Source of the DNA: Novosphingobium sp. KA1
Lineage (GTDB): Bacteria > Pseudomonadota > Alphaproteobacteria > Sphingomonadales > Sphingomonadaceae
DNA: 64,000 nt
NCBI RefSeq assembly: GCF_017309955.1
Contig: NZ_CP021247.1
Coordinates: 310,001 to 374,000 of the forward strand
Reading direction: 5' to 3'
Numbering within the stretch: position 1 is the stretch's first letter; the number at the start of each line of letters is the position of its first letter. Below, piece after piece: positions 8,144-17,436 of this stretch. Made by a program: the position numbers and the translations under genes. The notes under the pieces are model-generated. The model was not told the DNA's origin. It saw only the letters and a list, made by a program, of their open reading frames with translations, and did not search any database.

Positions 8144-9850
8144 ATGCTGATCGGCATCGATCTCGGGACGACCAACAGTGCAGTGGCAATCTGGCGCGAC
8201 GGCGAAGCGCAGCTGGTGCCCAATGCCCTGGGCGATCTCCTGACCCCTTCCGCCGTCAGCATCGCGCGGGACGGCCAGGTGTGGATCGGCCGCGCCGCGC
8301 TCGACCGGCTGGCGACCTCGCCCGAAGATACCGCCACCAGCTTCAAGCGCCGAATGGGCACTGCCGCCAGCACCCGCCTCGGCGGCAAGGACTATGGCGC
8401 TGAGGACCTCTCGGCACTGGTGCTCGAAGCGCTGGTCAAGGATGTCGAGGCGCTGACCGGCGAGAAGCCGACCGAGGCGGTCATCACCGTCCCTGCCTAT
8501 TTCAATGACCGCCAGCGCAAGGCCACCCGCCGCGCCGGTGAACTGGCGGGGCTGACCGTGCGCCGCCTGATCAACGAGCCGACCGCCGCCGCACTCGCCT
8601 TCGGCCTGCAGGACAAGGGTGACCGCGAACCGTTCCTGGTGTTCGACCTGGGCGGCGGAACGTTCGACGTCTCGGTGGTCGAGATGTTCGACGGCATCAT
8701 CGAAGTGCGCGCCTCGGCAGGCGACAATCGCCTCGGCGGCGACGATTTCGACGAAGCGCTGATCGCCCATGTCCTGCCGCGACTCGATCCCGACGAACGC
8801 CTCGCCACCCTCCCCGCCGACCACCGCGACACCCTGCTCAAGCGCGCTGCCGAGAGCTGCCGACGCGCACTCACCACGGCTGCCGAGGCGGAATTCACAG
8901 TGGTGGTTGGCGACAGCCGGCTTACCGCCAGCGTAACCGAGGCCGCGTTCGAGACGGCCTGCGAGCCGCTGCTGCGGCGGCTGCGCGAACCGGTGGTGCG
9001 GGCCCTGCGCGACTGCGCGATCGACGCTGCCGAACTGTCCGAGATCGTGCTGGTCGGCGGTGCCACCCGCATGCCGGTGGTGCGCCGCGCGATCACCCGC
9101 CTCTTCGGACGCTTCCCCAATTCCTCGGTCCATCCCGACCATGCGGTGGCGCTCGGGGCGACGATCCAGGCCGGACTTGCCGCGCGCGATGCCGCGCTCG
9201 ACGAGATCCGCATCACCGACGTCTGCCCCTTCACGCTGGGCATCGAAGTGGCCGAACAGGACGGCCACGGCGGTCTCCAGCGCGGCCTGTTCTCACCGAT
9301 CATCGAACGCAACACACCGGTGCCGGTCTCGCGCGTAAACACCTATTCGACGCTGGCGGACAACCAGAAGAAGCTGGAATTCGGCATCTACCAGGGCGAG
9401 GCGCGCGAAGTGCGCAACAACGTCAAGCTGGGTGACATGACCATCCCGGTGCCGCCGCGTCCGGCCGGCGCGATCTCGGTGGAAGTGCGCTTCTCCTACG
9501 ACAGTTCCGGCCTGCTGGAGATCGACGTCCACGTTCCAGAGAACGGCGCATCGCGCAATCTCGTGATCGTTGACGAGGAAGACCGGCCCGACCGCAAGGA
9601 AATCGAGAAACGCCGCGCCGCGCTGGCCGCGCTCAAGCACCATCCACGCGAAGAAGCCGCCAACGTCGCCCTGATCGCCCGCGCCGAACGCTGCTACGAG
9701 GACCACATCGGCGATGTCCGGCAGGCAATCGGCCACTGGATCACCCAGTTCCTCGGCGCGCTCGACAGCCAGGACCCTCGCCGCATCGCCGATGCCGGGG
9801 CGATGCTGGCCAGCCGTCTCGACGAAGTCGAAAGCGTCACCCCGTTATGA
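8144..9850 (+). CDS. hscC: HscC-type Hsp70 chaperone
   Basis: 568-residue Hsp70 homologue resembling HscC (E. coli protein about 556 residues) more than DnaK. It starts MLIGIDLGTTNSAVAIWRDG, has the second phosphate motif VFDLGGGTFDVSV about residue 168, INEPTAAALAFG, the adenosine motif VLVGGATRMP, and a substrate-binding domain shorter than DnaK, without the acidic C-terminal tail. ATG 8144 follows GGCGAGG. Its stop overlaps the start of the next gene (ATGA), so the two are coupled; the partner carries a J-like domain. The role is a specialised chaperone pair; the client is unknown. The 227 bp upstream carry no gene. Confidence 0.9.
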   Translation: MLIGIDLGTTNSAVAIWRDGEAQLVPNALGDLLTPSAVSIARDGQVWIGRAALDRLATSPEDTATSFKRRMGTAASTRLGGKDYGAEDLSALVLEALVKDVEALTGEKPTEAVITVPAYFNDRQRKATRRAGELAGLTVRRLINEPTAAALAFGLQDKGDREPFLVFDLGGGTFDVSVVEMFDGIIEVRASAGDNRLGGDDFDEALIAHVLPRLDPDERLATLPADHRDTLLKRAAESCRRALTTAAEAEFTVVVGDSRLTASVTEAAFETACEPLLRRLREPVVRALRDCAIDAAELSEIVLVGGATRMPVVRRAITRLFGRFPNSSVHPDHAVALGATIQAGLAARDAALDEIRITDVCPFTLGIEVAEQDGHGGLQRGLFSPIIERNTPVPVSRVNTYSTLADNQKKLEFGIYQGEAREVRNNVKLGDMTIPVPPRPAGAISVEVRFSYDSSGLLEIDVHVPENGASRNLVIVDEEDRPDRKEIEKRRAALAALKHHPREEAANVALIARAERCYEDHIGDVRQAIGHWITQFLGALDSQDPRRIADAGAMLASRLDEVESVTPL

Positions 9851-11685
9851 GCGGCCGCCATCCCTGGTCCCTGCTCGGCATCGGACCGACGGCCGATACG
9901 TCCGCGATCCGCAAGGCCTATGCCGACAAACTGAAGGCAATGGACGTCGATGCCGACGTTTCCGGCTTCGCGCAGCTGCGCCAGGCCCGCGACCTCGCCT
10001 TGCGGCTGGCGCGCTCGCTGGAGGAGATTGGACCGGACGGGGACGCACAACCCGCCGGCAACGACGACAACAACGGGATTGAGGAAGCCGCAGCCGATGC
10101 GCCCGAAGCGACCGCCGCTCCGGCACGCTGGACGTTTGCGGCGCCGGAGCTGCCCGGCGCATGGCAGGAAGATCCGTTCTTCCCCGCCGCATCGCTCGCC
10201 ACCCGCCCGGCCGGGCCCGATGCCTCGACGATGCTCGAACGCATGGCCTGGGCCGCTGCCGCCGCGCGCGAGGCCGGACATGGCGGCGTCAGCGGCGCCG
10301 GCATCCCGCTCACCACCATCGACCCCTTCACCGCACCGCTGCTGTCGGGAAGCCTCGTCGGCGACGATGCACTGGGCCTGCGCCCCGGCGAAACGCCCGC
10401 CGAACGGCTCTCCATCCTGCTCGATCCAGAGCGCGAGGATGCTGGCGAACCGCTGAGCGAATCGGAGGCCCGCCAGGCCACCCGCGCCTTGCGTGCGATC
10501 CTCGACGAAGCGACCCACGCGCATATCACCCGCCAGCAGCAGATCGAAGACTGGCTGGCCGAGATCCTCGCCCGGGGCTGGCCGCGTTCGGCGCCGCTGC
10601 TCGAGGATGCCAACCAGGCCTTCGGCTGGGAACGCGAATGGAGCGCCCACGATGCCCGCCCCGCCGTGCAGTTCCTCGGCGCAAGGCTGCGCGGCTACCG
10701 CTTCCAGCAGAACGTGCTGCAGCCCGGCCACAAGTTCCACAAGGCCTGGAACGAACTGGTCCGCCCCGGCAAGGCAGGCCCGCTGCGTATGCTCGGCGGC
10801 CCCGCGCAGGGCGACGTCGACGCCCTGCTGCGCGGCGTGCGCAAGCATTTCCCCGAACTGGAATCGCACTTCGCACCGGAACGCGTGGCCTCGTGGGAAG
10901 GCGGAAATCCGATGCTCACCGGCCTGCTGGTACTGTTGGGCATCATCGCCTTTGCCATCATCGTCGCCATTGCCGACAGCAAGTCGCCCTCACCTTCCGC
11001 CTCGCCCGCGCAGCAGAGCACCCCGCTCGAGGCTGAAAACGAGCCTCAGGACGGGCCCGCCCGCAACGTGATGCAGTCCTCGGTCAAGGAGGCCTTCGGG
11101 CCGGGTCATGACCCGGCCTGGCTGTGGAAGACCCAGCCCGAACTGGCGCAGACCTTCACCGCCAACGTGATGAGCGGGCTGCGGGCCGACGAGGATCCCG
11201 CGACCATCGTCGACAAGACCGTCGCGATCGTGCGCCTGCGCGGTTACCTGAACGGCCGCGAACTGGACGGGCCGTTGTTCGAGCAGACCATGCACTTGCG
11301 GCTGGCCCAGTTGCGTGCGGCCCAGAAGCATGGCGAAAGCACTTGCCAGCAACTGGGCGATTCCGGCTGGTTCGACGGCGCCCTGCCGCTTTCCGCCAGC
11401 GAGCGCGAGGCCGAGCGTGTCTTTTCCGCGCGCATGGCCGAGGAAAACAAGCTCATCCAGCCGGCGAAGTCCCGACAGCGCACCGCGATGGTACCGGGTG
11501 AGCTGATCGGCAGGGTCATCAAGGCAACCGGCCTCACCCAGACCAAGGTGGCCGCCGCGATGCAGGGCCGGGGCACCAATGCCAATCGCTGCGCGGTGTC
11601 CATCGCCCTGCTCGATGCGACGCTGGACTGGAAGGAGATGAACTGGAAGGGCGGCGACCGCCGGGAGATCCTCCAGACGCTTTAG
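9847..11685 (+). CDS. Membrane-anchored protein with degenerate J domain, HscC partner
   Basis: 612 residues, coupled to hscC. The N-terminus (WSLLGIGPTADTSAIRKAYADKLKAMD...GFAQLRQARDLAL, residues 7-60) has the helix II/III pattern of the J-like domains paired with HscC (DjlB/DjlC group). The HPD tripeptide that stimulates Hsp70 ATPase is absent: the loop reads MDVDADVSGF. An Ala/Pro-rich linker follows, then an alpha-helical region, one clear transmembrane helix around residues 355-376 (LTGLLVLLGIIAFAIIVAIA), a Ser/Pro spacer, and a C-terminal domain of about 230 residues that I do not recognise. A single helix in this position suggests the J-like part is cytoplasmic and the C-terminal domain periplasmic. 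Confidence 0.75.
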   Translation: MSGRHPWSLLGIGPTADTSAIRKAYADKLKAMDVDADVSGFAQLRQARDLALRLARSLEEIGPDGDAQPAGNDDNNGIEEAAADAPEATAAPARWTFAAPELPGAWQEDPFFPAASLATRPAGPDASTMLERMAWAAAAAREAGHGGVSGAGIPLTTIDPFTAPLLSGSLVGDDALGLRPGETPAERLSILLDPEREDAGEPLSESEARQATRALRAILDEATHAHITRQQQIEDWLAEILARGWPRSAPLLEDANQAFGWEREWSAHDARPAVQFLGARLRGYRFQQNVLQPGHKFHKAWNELVRPGKAGPLRMLGGPAQGDVDALLRGVRKHFPELESHFAPERVASWEGGNPMLTGLLVLLGIIAFAIIVAIADSKSPSPSASPAQQSTPLEAENEPQDGPARNVMQSSVKEAFGPGHDPAWLWKTQPELAQTFTANVMSGLRADEDPATIVDKTVAIVRLRGYLNGRELDGPLFEQTMHLRLAQLRAAQKHGESTCQQLGDSGWFDGALPLSASEREAERVFSARMAEENKLIQPAKSRQRTAMVPGELIGRVIKATGLTQTKVAAAMQGRGTNANRCAVSIALLDATLDWKEMNWKGGDRREILQTL

Positions 11686-11723
11686 GCCATCTGTAACCGG
11701 ATGGCCGAGCCACGCGAATTCCG

Positions 11724-12425
11724 GTGACGCAGAAGCCGGGAGTCGCTGCGATGCCGTTTCGTCCTGCCCAGTTCGTTTCCGTTATCGCCCTGCCGCTTGC
11801 CGCGCTTGCGCTGACATTCGCAGCGCCGCGTAGCGAGCCCGCGGCCGCGGCCCCGCTACCGGCGCCTCCTGCCGAGGCACTGCGGCCCTCGGGACGACAG
11901 GTTGCGGTTCTGGCGGGCGGCTGTTTCTGGGGCATGGAAGGCGTGTTCGAGCATGTCCGCGGGGTAATTTCGGTAACCTCCGGTTATGCCGGAGGCCCGC
12001 GCGACAAGGCGAACTATGCGGCTGTCTCCAGCGAGACCAGCGGTCATGCCGAGGCGGTGCGCATCGTCTACGACCCCGCAAGGATCAGCTACGGCCAGTT
12101 GCTGCAGATCTTCTTTGCCGCCGCGCACGACCCGACTGAGGTCAACGGCCAGTATCCCGACCGCGGCCCCAGCTACCGCTCGGCGATCTTCCCGCAAAAC
12201 CCGGCGCAGCGCCAGCTGGCCGCCGCCTATATCGTGCAACTCGGCAAGGCCCGTGCCTTCCCCCGCCCCATCGCCACCAGGATCGAGGACGGGACATTTT
12301 ACCCCGCCGAAGCCTGGCATCAGGATTTCATGCGCAGGAACCCCGACAACAGCTATATCCAGCGCTGGGACAAGCCGCGCCTCACCCAACTGAAGGCCAA
12401 GTTCCCCGCGCTTTACACGGGTTAG
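11724..12425 (+). CDS. msrA: Exported peptide-methionine (S)-S-oxide reductase
   Basis: Reduces methionine S-sulfoxide in damaged proteins. The catalytic motif GGCFWGMEGVF and the family segments SGYAGG, HAEAVR and YRSAIF are present. Unlike standard cytoplasmic MsrA it begins with a hydrophobic stretch (FVSVIALPLAALALTFAAP) and a Pro/Ala-rich spacer, so it is probably secreted or membrane-anchored in the periplasm. The longest frame starts with GTG 11724; ATG 11751 gives a more standard signal peptide and is equally plausible. No MsrB domain is fused. It converges on the next gene with a 4-bp overlap of stop codons. Confidence 0.9.
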   Translation: MTQKPGVAAMPFRPAQFVSVIALPLAALALTFAAPRSEPAAAAPLPAPPAEALRPSGRQVAVLAGGCFWGMEGVFEHVRGVISVTSGYAGGPRDKANYAAVSSETSGHAEAVRIVYDPARISYGQLLQIFFAAAHDPTEVNGQYPDRGPSYRSAIFPQNPAQRQLAAAYIVQLGKARAFPRPIATRIEDGTFYPAEAWHQDFMRRNPDNSYIQRWDKPRLTQLKAKFPALYTG

Positions 12426-13612
12426 ATCGCCAGCCCCGCCGCATGCGCGCTCGCCCAGGCCCACTGGAAATTGTAGCCGCCGAGCCAGCCGGTCACGTCC
12501 ACCGCCTCGCCGATGGCAAAGAGACCGGGAACCTTGCGGGCTTCCATCGTCTTCGAGGACAGTCCGGCGGTGTCGATGCCGCCTGCGGTGACTTCCGCCT
12601 TGGCAAACCCTTCCGAGCCATCGGGCAGGAACGGCCAGCGCGCCAGCCGCGCTTCGGCGGCGGCCAATGCCTTGTCGGTCATCGCCCCCAGCTCTCCGGC
12701 CAGGCCCAGCTTTTCGCAAAGCACATCGGCCAGCCGCTCCGGCAGGCCTTCGGACAAGACCTTGCGCAAAGTGGCGCGCGGACGTTCGCGCTTCAAACCC
12801 ATCAGCCAGCCCTCGCCGCGATCCGGAAGGAACTGCGTGGTGACGGTGTCGCCGCGCTTCCAGTAGCTCGAGATCTGGAGGATCGAGGGGCCCGAAAGCC
12901 CCCGGTGGGTGAACAGCGCGGCCTCCCGGAACGCCGCCTTGCCGACGCGTGCGATCACTTCGGTGGAAACGCCCGAGAGATCGCGGAACAGCGCTTCCTC
13001 GCCGGGCAGGGTCAGCGGCACCAGCGCCGGGCGCGGCTGGACGACCTTGAGGCCGAACTTGCGGGCCAGATCGTAGGCGAACCCGGTCGCCCCCATCTTC
13101 GGGATCGACGGCCCGCCGGTGGCGATCACCAGCGCCTTTGCCATCGCGCTCCGCTGGCCGAAATCGACGCGGTAGAGCGCACCATCATGGCCAATCTCGC
13201 CCAGCGCCTCGCCGCAGACCAGTTCGACTTGGCCCTTGGCACATTCCTCCAGCAACATCGCGACGATCTGGCGCGCCGAGCCGTCGCAGAACAACTGGCC
13301 CAGCGTCTTCTCGTGCCAGGCGATGCCGTAGGCTTCCACCATTGCGATGAAATCGGCTGGCCGGTAGCGGCTCAGCGCCGACTTGGCGAAATGGGCGTTG
13401 CTGGAAAGATAGCGGTCGGGCGCGGTATCGACATTGGTGAAGTTGCAGCGCCCGCCGCCGGAAATCAGGATCTTCTTGCCCGGCTGCTCGGCATGGTCGA
13501 GCAGCAGCACGCGCTTGCCGCGCTGCCCCGCCGTCGCCGCGCAGAACAGACCCGCCGCACCGGCACCCAGCACGACGGCGTCGTAAGGCTCATGGCCATG
13601 AAGCGACGTCAT
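12422..13612 (-). CDS. HI0933/BaiN-family FAD flavoprotein
   Basis: 396 residues from ATG 13612, which overlaps the TGA of the upstream flavoprotein gene (ATGA). Dinucleotide-binding motif VVLGAGAAGLFCA at the start, then ILISGGGRCNFTN, typical of the HI0933-like/BaiN group, and a C-terminal FAD segment GLFAIGEAVDVTGWLGGYNFQWAWASA. Characterised relatives reduce double bonds in bile-acid intermediates, but most members have no known substrate. The longer frame upstream of 13612 is Arg-rich shadow of the neighbouring gene. Confidence 0.88.
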   Translation of the reverse strand: MTSLHGHEPYDAVVLGAGAAGLFCAATAGQRGKRVLLLDHAEQPGKKILISGGGRCNFTNVDTAPDRYLSSNAHFAKSALSRYRPADFIAMVEAYGIAWHEKTLGQLFCDGSARQIVAMLLEECAKGQVELVCGEALGEIGHDGALYRVDFGQRSAMAKALVIATGGPSIPKMGATGFAYDLARKFGLKVVQPRPALVPLTLPGEEALFRDLSGVSTEVIARVGKAAFREAALFTHRGLSGPSILQISSYWKRGDTVTTQFLPDRGEGWLMGLKRERPRATLRKVLSEGLPERLADVLCEKLGLAGELGAMTDKALAAAEARLARWPFLPDGSEGFAKAEVTAGGIDTAGLSSKTMEARKVPGLFAIGEAVDVTGWLGGYNFQWAWASAHAAGLAI

Positions 13613-15237
13613 TGTGCGGCGGGAACCAGTTCCAGCGCCAGCGCCTCGGCCACGCGAATGCCGTCGACAGCGGCGGAGAGAATGCCGCCCGCATAGCCCG
13701 CGCCCTCGCCTGCCGGATAGAGTCCGCGGGTGTTGAGGCTCTGGCAATCCTTGCCGCGGGTGATGCGCACGGGCGAGGAGGTGCGCGTCTCCACGCCGGT
13801 CATCACCACGTCAGGGTGGTCGTAGCCCGGAACCTGCCGTCCGAACACCGGCAGCGCCTCGCGGATCGCCTCGACCACGAAGTCGGGCAGGCATTCCTTC
13901 AGGTCGGTCAGGTGCACACCGGGCTGATAGCTGGGGGTAACGACGCCGAATTCGCTCGAAGGCCGGTCGGCGAGGAAATCGCCCAGCTTCTGGCCAGGCG
14001 CCTTGTAGTCGGAGCCGCCCGCCTTGAAGGCCAGTTCCTCGAACTTGCGCTGGAACGCGATGCCCGCCAGCGGATCGCCGGGGTAGTCCTCTTCGGGATT
14101 GATATCGACGACAAGGCCCGAATTGGCATTGAATTCGGCGCGCGAATACTGGCTCATGCCATTGGTGACAACGCGGCCTTCCTCGCTCGCGGCGGCCACC
14201 ACGCGCCCGCCCGGGCACATGCAGAAACTGTAGACCGTGCGCCCGTTGGAGGCCTTGTGGGCGATCGAATAGGCCGCCGCGCCAAGGATCTTGTTGCCCG
14301 CATTGGGGCCGTAGCGCGCGGTGTCGATCCAGCTTTGCGGATGCTCGATACGCACACCGATGGCAAAGGGCTTGGCCTCGATATAGACACCGCGGTTGTG
14401 GAGTACTTCGAAGGTATCGCGTGCCGAATGGCCGACCGCCATGATGACGTGGCTGGCGGGCAGGAACTCCCCGTTCGAGAGGTGAAGGCCCTTGAGGCGG
14501 CGGGTGCCGTCGGCGTCCTCTTCCACTTCGAAGTCATCGACGCGGGTGCCGAAGCGATATTCGCCGCCCAGCTGCTCGATCGTCTCGCGCATCGAGATCA
14601 CCATGGTGACGAGGCGGAACGTGCCGATATGCGGGTGCGCTTCGGTGAGGATATCGTCGGGCGCACCGGCCTTTACGAATTCGGTCAGGACCTTGCGGCC
14701 GAAATGGCGCGGGTCCTTGATCCGGCTGTAGAGCTTGCCGTCCGAGAACGTGCCCGCACCGCCCTCCCCGAACTGCACGTTGCTCTCGGGATCGAGCACC
14801 GAGCGGCGCCACAGGCCCCAAGTGTCCTTGGTGCGCTCGCGCACGGCCTTGCCGCGCTCGATGATGATCGGGCGGAACCCCATCTGCGCGAGGATCAACG
14901 CGGCGAGCAGTCCGCAGGGACCGGCGCCGATGACCACCGGACGTGGCCCTTCGTAGGTCGCGGGCGCATGGGTGACGAACTTGTAGCTGGTGTCGGGCGT
15001 GGGCCGCACGTGCTGGTCGCCGGGATGAGCGGCGAGCACGGCAGCCTCGTCCTTCACCGCCAGATCGAGCGTGTAGACCAGCTTGATTGCGGACTTGCGC
15101 CGCGCGTCGTTGCCCCGGCGCACGACGGTGAGCCGCTCAAGATCCTCAGGCGCAATACCGAGGCGCGCGCAGACGGCGGCCTCCAGGTCGGCCGGTTCAT
15201 GGTCCAGCGGCAAGGCAAGATCGGAAAGACGTAACAT
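13609..15237 (-). CDS. Uncharacterised FAD-dependent dehydrogenase (COG2509-like)
   Basis: 542 residues from ATG 15237 behind TAAGGG. An N-terminal RNA-binding-like region (about residues 1-80) is followed by a FAD motif VVIGAGPCGLLAALILAQMG, the segment NVQFGEGGAGTFSDGKLYSRIKDP, and a C-terminal GLYPAGEGAGYAGGILSAAVDGIRVAE. This architecture is widespread and conserved but has no established reaction. It is coupled to the downstream BaiN-type flavoprotein by a 4-bp overlap, so the two flavoproteins may act together. Frame extension upstream of 15237 was rejected because it shows no conserved residues. Confidence 0.88.
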   Translation of the reverse strand: MLRLSDLALPLDHEPADLEAAVCARLGIAPEDLERLTVVRRGNDARRKSAIKLVYTLDLAVKDEAAVLAAHPGDQHVRPTPDTSYKFVTHAPATYEGPRPVVIGAGPCGLLAALILAQMGFRPIIIERGKAVRERTKDTWGLWRRSVLDPESNVQFGEGGAGTFSDGKLYSRIKDPRHFGRKVLTEFVKAGAPDDILTEAHPHIGTFRLVTMVISMRETIEQLGGEYRFGTRVDDFEVEEDADGTRRLKGLHLSNGEFLPASHVIMAVGHSARDTFEVLHNRGVYIEAKPFAIGVRIEHPQSWIDTARYGPNAGNKILGAAAYSIAHKASNGRTVYSFCMCPGGRVVAAASEEGRVVTNGMSQYSRAEFNANSGLVVDINPEEDYPGDPLAGIAFQRKFEELAFKAGGSDYKAPGQKLGDFLADRPSSEFGVVTPSYQPGVHLTDLKECLPDFVVEAIREALPVFGRQVPGYDHPDVVMTGVETRTSSPVRITRGKDCQSLNTRGLYPAGEGAGYAGGILSAAVDGIRVAEALALELVPAAQ

Positions 15238-15378
15238 CCGCGCGCCCTTATACCCGTTCGGCGCGCGGCGCCACGGATTTGCGCCTTCGCGGCGGCCGCC
15301 CCTCAAACACCCGCCAGGCATTGGGAGAGCCGCCCCGTGTCCCACCCGCCGCCTTTTGGCCTATTTTCAAGCAGCTAC

Positions 15379-16107
15379 TTAGACCTCTGGCGGATAGACC
15401 CCGGCGAGAACCGCATCGAAATGGGCCCTGACGGCATCGTTGCAGCCGCAGGCCCGCGCATCGAGGCCCGGCCGATCCAGCACGCTGATGCCGCCGCGAC
15501 GGGTCCGCAGGATGCCTTCGCGCTTGAAGCGCTGGAGCACGCGGCTGGCGTAGCTGCGGCCGATACCCATCATCGAGGCCAATTGCTCCTGCGTCATCGT
15601 CACGTCGTTCCGCCCGATCCGGTCGATCGCCATCCCCAACCAGCGCGCGGCACGCTGCTCGATGGTATGGACGGCATTGCAGGCGGTCGACTGGAAGACC
15701 TGCGCCATCACGCAGTCGGCATAACGGGCAAAAAGATGGGCAATCGCAGGCGACATGCGCTTCACCTCGTCCAGCCGCTCGGTGCCGATGCGCCAGAAAC
15801 GCCCGCGATGGAGCACGCTGGCACGGGCGAAGGCCGGCAGGCTGCCCTGGCTTACCACCCCGCCCAGCGCCCCTTCGCGGCCGACCAGCAAAGTCTCGAC
15901 CAGTTCATTGCCATCCAATTCGACAAAAAAGGAGCAGATCGCCCCGCCACGCGGAAAATAGCAGAATTCCACAAGGTCGCCGGGACAATATAGCACCTGG
16001 CCCGCCGCATATTCGACGTCTTCGAGAAACGGCACCAGCAAATCCCGGTCGGCAGGCCGCAAGGCCCCCAGCAGATCGCTGTCTTCAAGACTGGCGATGG
16101 CACCCAT
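15379..16107 (-). CDS. Crp/Fnr-family transcriptional regulator
   Basis: 242 residues. The N-terminal cyclic-nucleotide-type beta barrel spans about 20-140 (VLYCPGDLVEFCYFPRGG). The C-terminal winged helix-turn-helix is MTQEQLASMMGIGRSYASRVLQRFKREGIL. The four-cysteine N-terminal cluster of Fnr is absent, so it is not an oxygen-sensing Fnr of the classical type; C-terminal cysteines (ACGCND) are of unknown meaning. ATG 16107 lies behind AGGGAAAA. It is divergent from the stress gene at 16369, and a weak EcfG-like promoter (16232-16256) faces it, suggesting membership of the general stress regulon. Confidence 0.85.
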   Translation of the reverse strand: MGAIASLEDSDLLGALRPADRDLLVPFLEDVEYAAGQVLYCPGDLVEFCYFPRGGAICSFFVELDGNELVETLLVGREGALGGVVSQGSLPAFARASVLHRGRFWRIGTERLDEVKRMSPAIAHLFARYADCVMAQVFQSTACNAVHTIEQRAARWLGMAIDRIGRNDVTMTQEQLASMMGIGRSYASRVLQRFKREGILRTRRGGISVLDRPGLDARACGCNDAVRAHFDAVLAGVYPPEV

Positions 16108-16231
16108 AACCAATTTTTCCCTGATCCATTTTTCTACGACGACCTGAACGTCCCGGCCCAAGAATGGATCAGCGCCGTGCCACGCGAACGAGCGGGAAAC
16201 GACATCTGCATGCGGGGACGCACCCCCGTGC

Positions 16232-16256
16232 AACCGAAGCCCTTCGCCATGGTTCC
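16232..16256 (-). promoter_or_regulatory. Possible EcfG promoter for the Crp-like gene
   Basis: On the minus strand GGAAC, 16-bp spacer, GGTT. The -35 element is perfect; the -10 differs from CGTT by one base. It lies about 125 bp upstream of the Crp-like start. Confidence 0.35.
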
Positions 16257-16298
16257 CGCTCGGCTGGTCGCAAATCGACGAAACGCACCGCGCATGCG

Positions 16299-16324
16299 GG
16301 AACAGACGTAGCGACGAAGGCGTT
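16299..16324 (+). promoter_or_regulatory. EcfG (general stress sigma) promoter
   Basis: GGAAC, 17-bp spacer, CGTT on the plus strand, 45 bp upstream of the start of the pyridoxamine-oxidase-like gene. This matches the established alphaproteobacterial EcfG consensus GGAAC-N16/17-CGTT. Confidence 0.75.
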
Positions 16325-16368
16325 GGCGGAATATCCACAACCTCGAACAAGCCCGGAAAGGACGCGCC

Positions 16369-16869
16369 ATGGCTCCCAATGTGCGCCAGACGTTCTGGAA
16401 AGCCTTCGCCGCCAACCCCGTCGTCATGATCCGGCTGGAGGGTGACGCCGGCCGCGGTGCCCCCCACGGCCAGGCCCATTGCGAAGCCCACAGCGAACCG
16501 ATGACCGCCCTGCTGGACCGCGATGCCCATCACGCCGTCTGGTTCGTCTGTCGTCGCGACAATCGCATCGGCAAGGGAGGACGGGCTACGGCGCAAGTCA
16601 TGACCCTGGGGCACGAAGTCTTCGCCTCGCTTTCCGGCACGCTGGTCGAGGAAACCGATCGTGCGGCACGTAGCCGTCACTGGAGCCAGGTGGCCGAAGA
16701 TTGGTTCCCCCACGGGCACGACGATCCCGCCGTCACCATGCTGCGTTTCGAGATCGAGGATGCCGAAGTCTGGACGCTCGATGCCGGGATCAAGGGTCTG
16801 TTCCGCCTTGCAACGGGGGGAACCATCGATCCAGCACGCATCGGCGAACACGAGACCGGTGTTGTCTGA
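16369..16869 (+). CDS. Pyridoxamine 5'-phosphate oxidase-like general stress protein
   Basis: 166 residues with a split-barrel flavin-binding fold: MTALLDRDAHHAVWFVCRRDN, then a core strand MTLGHEVFASLSGTLVEETD, HWSQVAEDWFPHG and a C-terminal LRFEIEDAEVWT. These features fit the general stress protein 26-like subgroup that binds FMN/FAD or heme and lacks PNPOx activity. ATG 16369 follows GGAAAGGA. A consensus EcfG promoter sits 45 bp upstream, directly linking it to the adjacent PhyR-EcfG system. Confidence 0.85.
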   Translation: MAPNVRQTFWKAFAANPVVMIRLEGDAGRGAPHGQAHCEAHSEPMTALLDRDAHHAVWFVCRRDNRIGKGGRATAQVMTLGHEVFASLSGTLVEETDRAARSRHWSQVAEDWFPHGHDDPAVTMLRFEIEDAEVWTLDAGIKGLFRLATGGTIDPARIGEHETGVV

Positions 16870-16946
16870 TAGCTGAAAGCGCCGGAAACGTTCCAGCCTT
16901 CGCGGCAAGCCTCTAGAGCCATGCCGACGTTGCGGGACGCCCCGGC

Positions 16947-17396
16947 CTACTCGGCGCGCCGGAGCGGTTCCAGCTCCCGCGGGCGGGCACTTTCCGGGCA
17001 TCCCGCCAGAGCATAGGCCACGGCCGAGAGAATGCCCTCGCGGGAGAACGGCTTCTGGACGATACCTACCGCCGTCGGCGCGGGCAGGTCGATCTGGCCG
17101 GGGTTGGCGGTGACGTAGATGACGCGCGAGCCGAACTTGACAGCGATTTCGCGGGCGATCGCCGGGCCGGTCAGACCGTCGCGCAAGTTGAGGTCAACCA
17201 GCGCCACATCCGGCGCCTCGCCCAGCAAGGCGACCGAGGCCGCATCGGGATAAGTGCCGAGGACGGCATGCCCTCCATCCGCGAGGATATCCTCGAGCTG
17301 GAGGGCAAGCAGGAATTCATCCTCGATAATGAGCACCTTGGCGCTTCTACCCCCGCAGGGGACCGGGGTCTCGCCGGCTTTTACAGTCTGGCCCAA
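16947..17396 (-). CDS. Single-domain response regulator
   Basis: Receiver-only protein. VLIIEDEFLLALQLE gives the acidic pocket, ALVDLNLRDG the phospho-acceptor Asp, VIYVTAN the Thr and VQKPF the conserved Lys. No output domain is present, so it acts as a phosphate sink or by protein binding. The start is uncertain. TTG 17396 has an AAGGA ribosome site and lies 40 nt after the sigma-factor stop. GTG 17459 and TTG 17468 give a longer form overlapping the sigma gene, with no ribosome site. The VQKPF pocket does not show the extended FATGUY signature of SdrG-type regulators. It is cotranscribed with the EcfG-like sigma gene, so it probably feeds into the same phosphorelay. Confidence 0.8.
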   Translation of the reverse strand: MGQTVKAGETPVPCGGRSAKVLIIEDEFLLALQLEDILADGGHAVLGTYPDAASVALLGEAPDVALVDLNLRDGLTGPAIAREIAVKFGSRVIYVTANPGQIDLPAPTAVGIVQKPFSREGILSAVAYALAGCPESARPRELEPLRRAE

Positions 17397-17436
17397 AAGA
17401 TCGTTGTCCTTGCAATCCAGCGCGTCATCCGACCTG

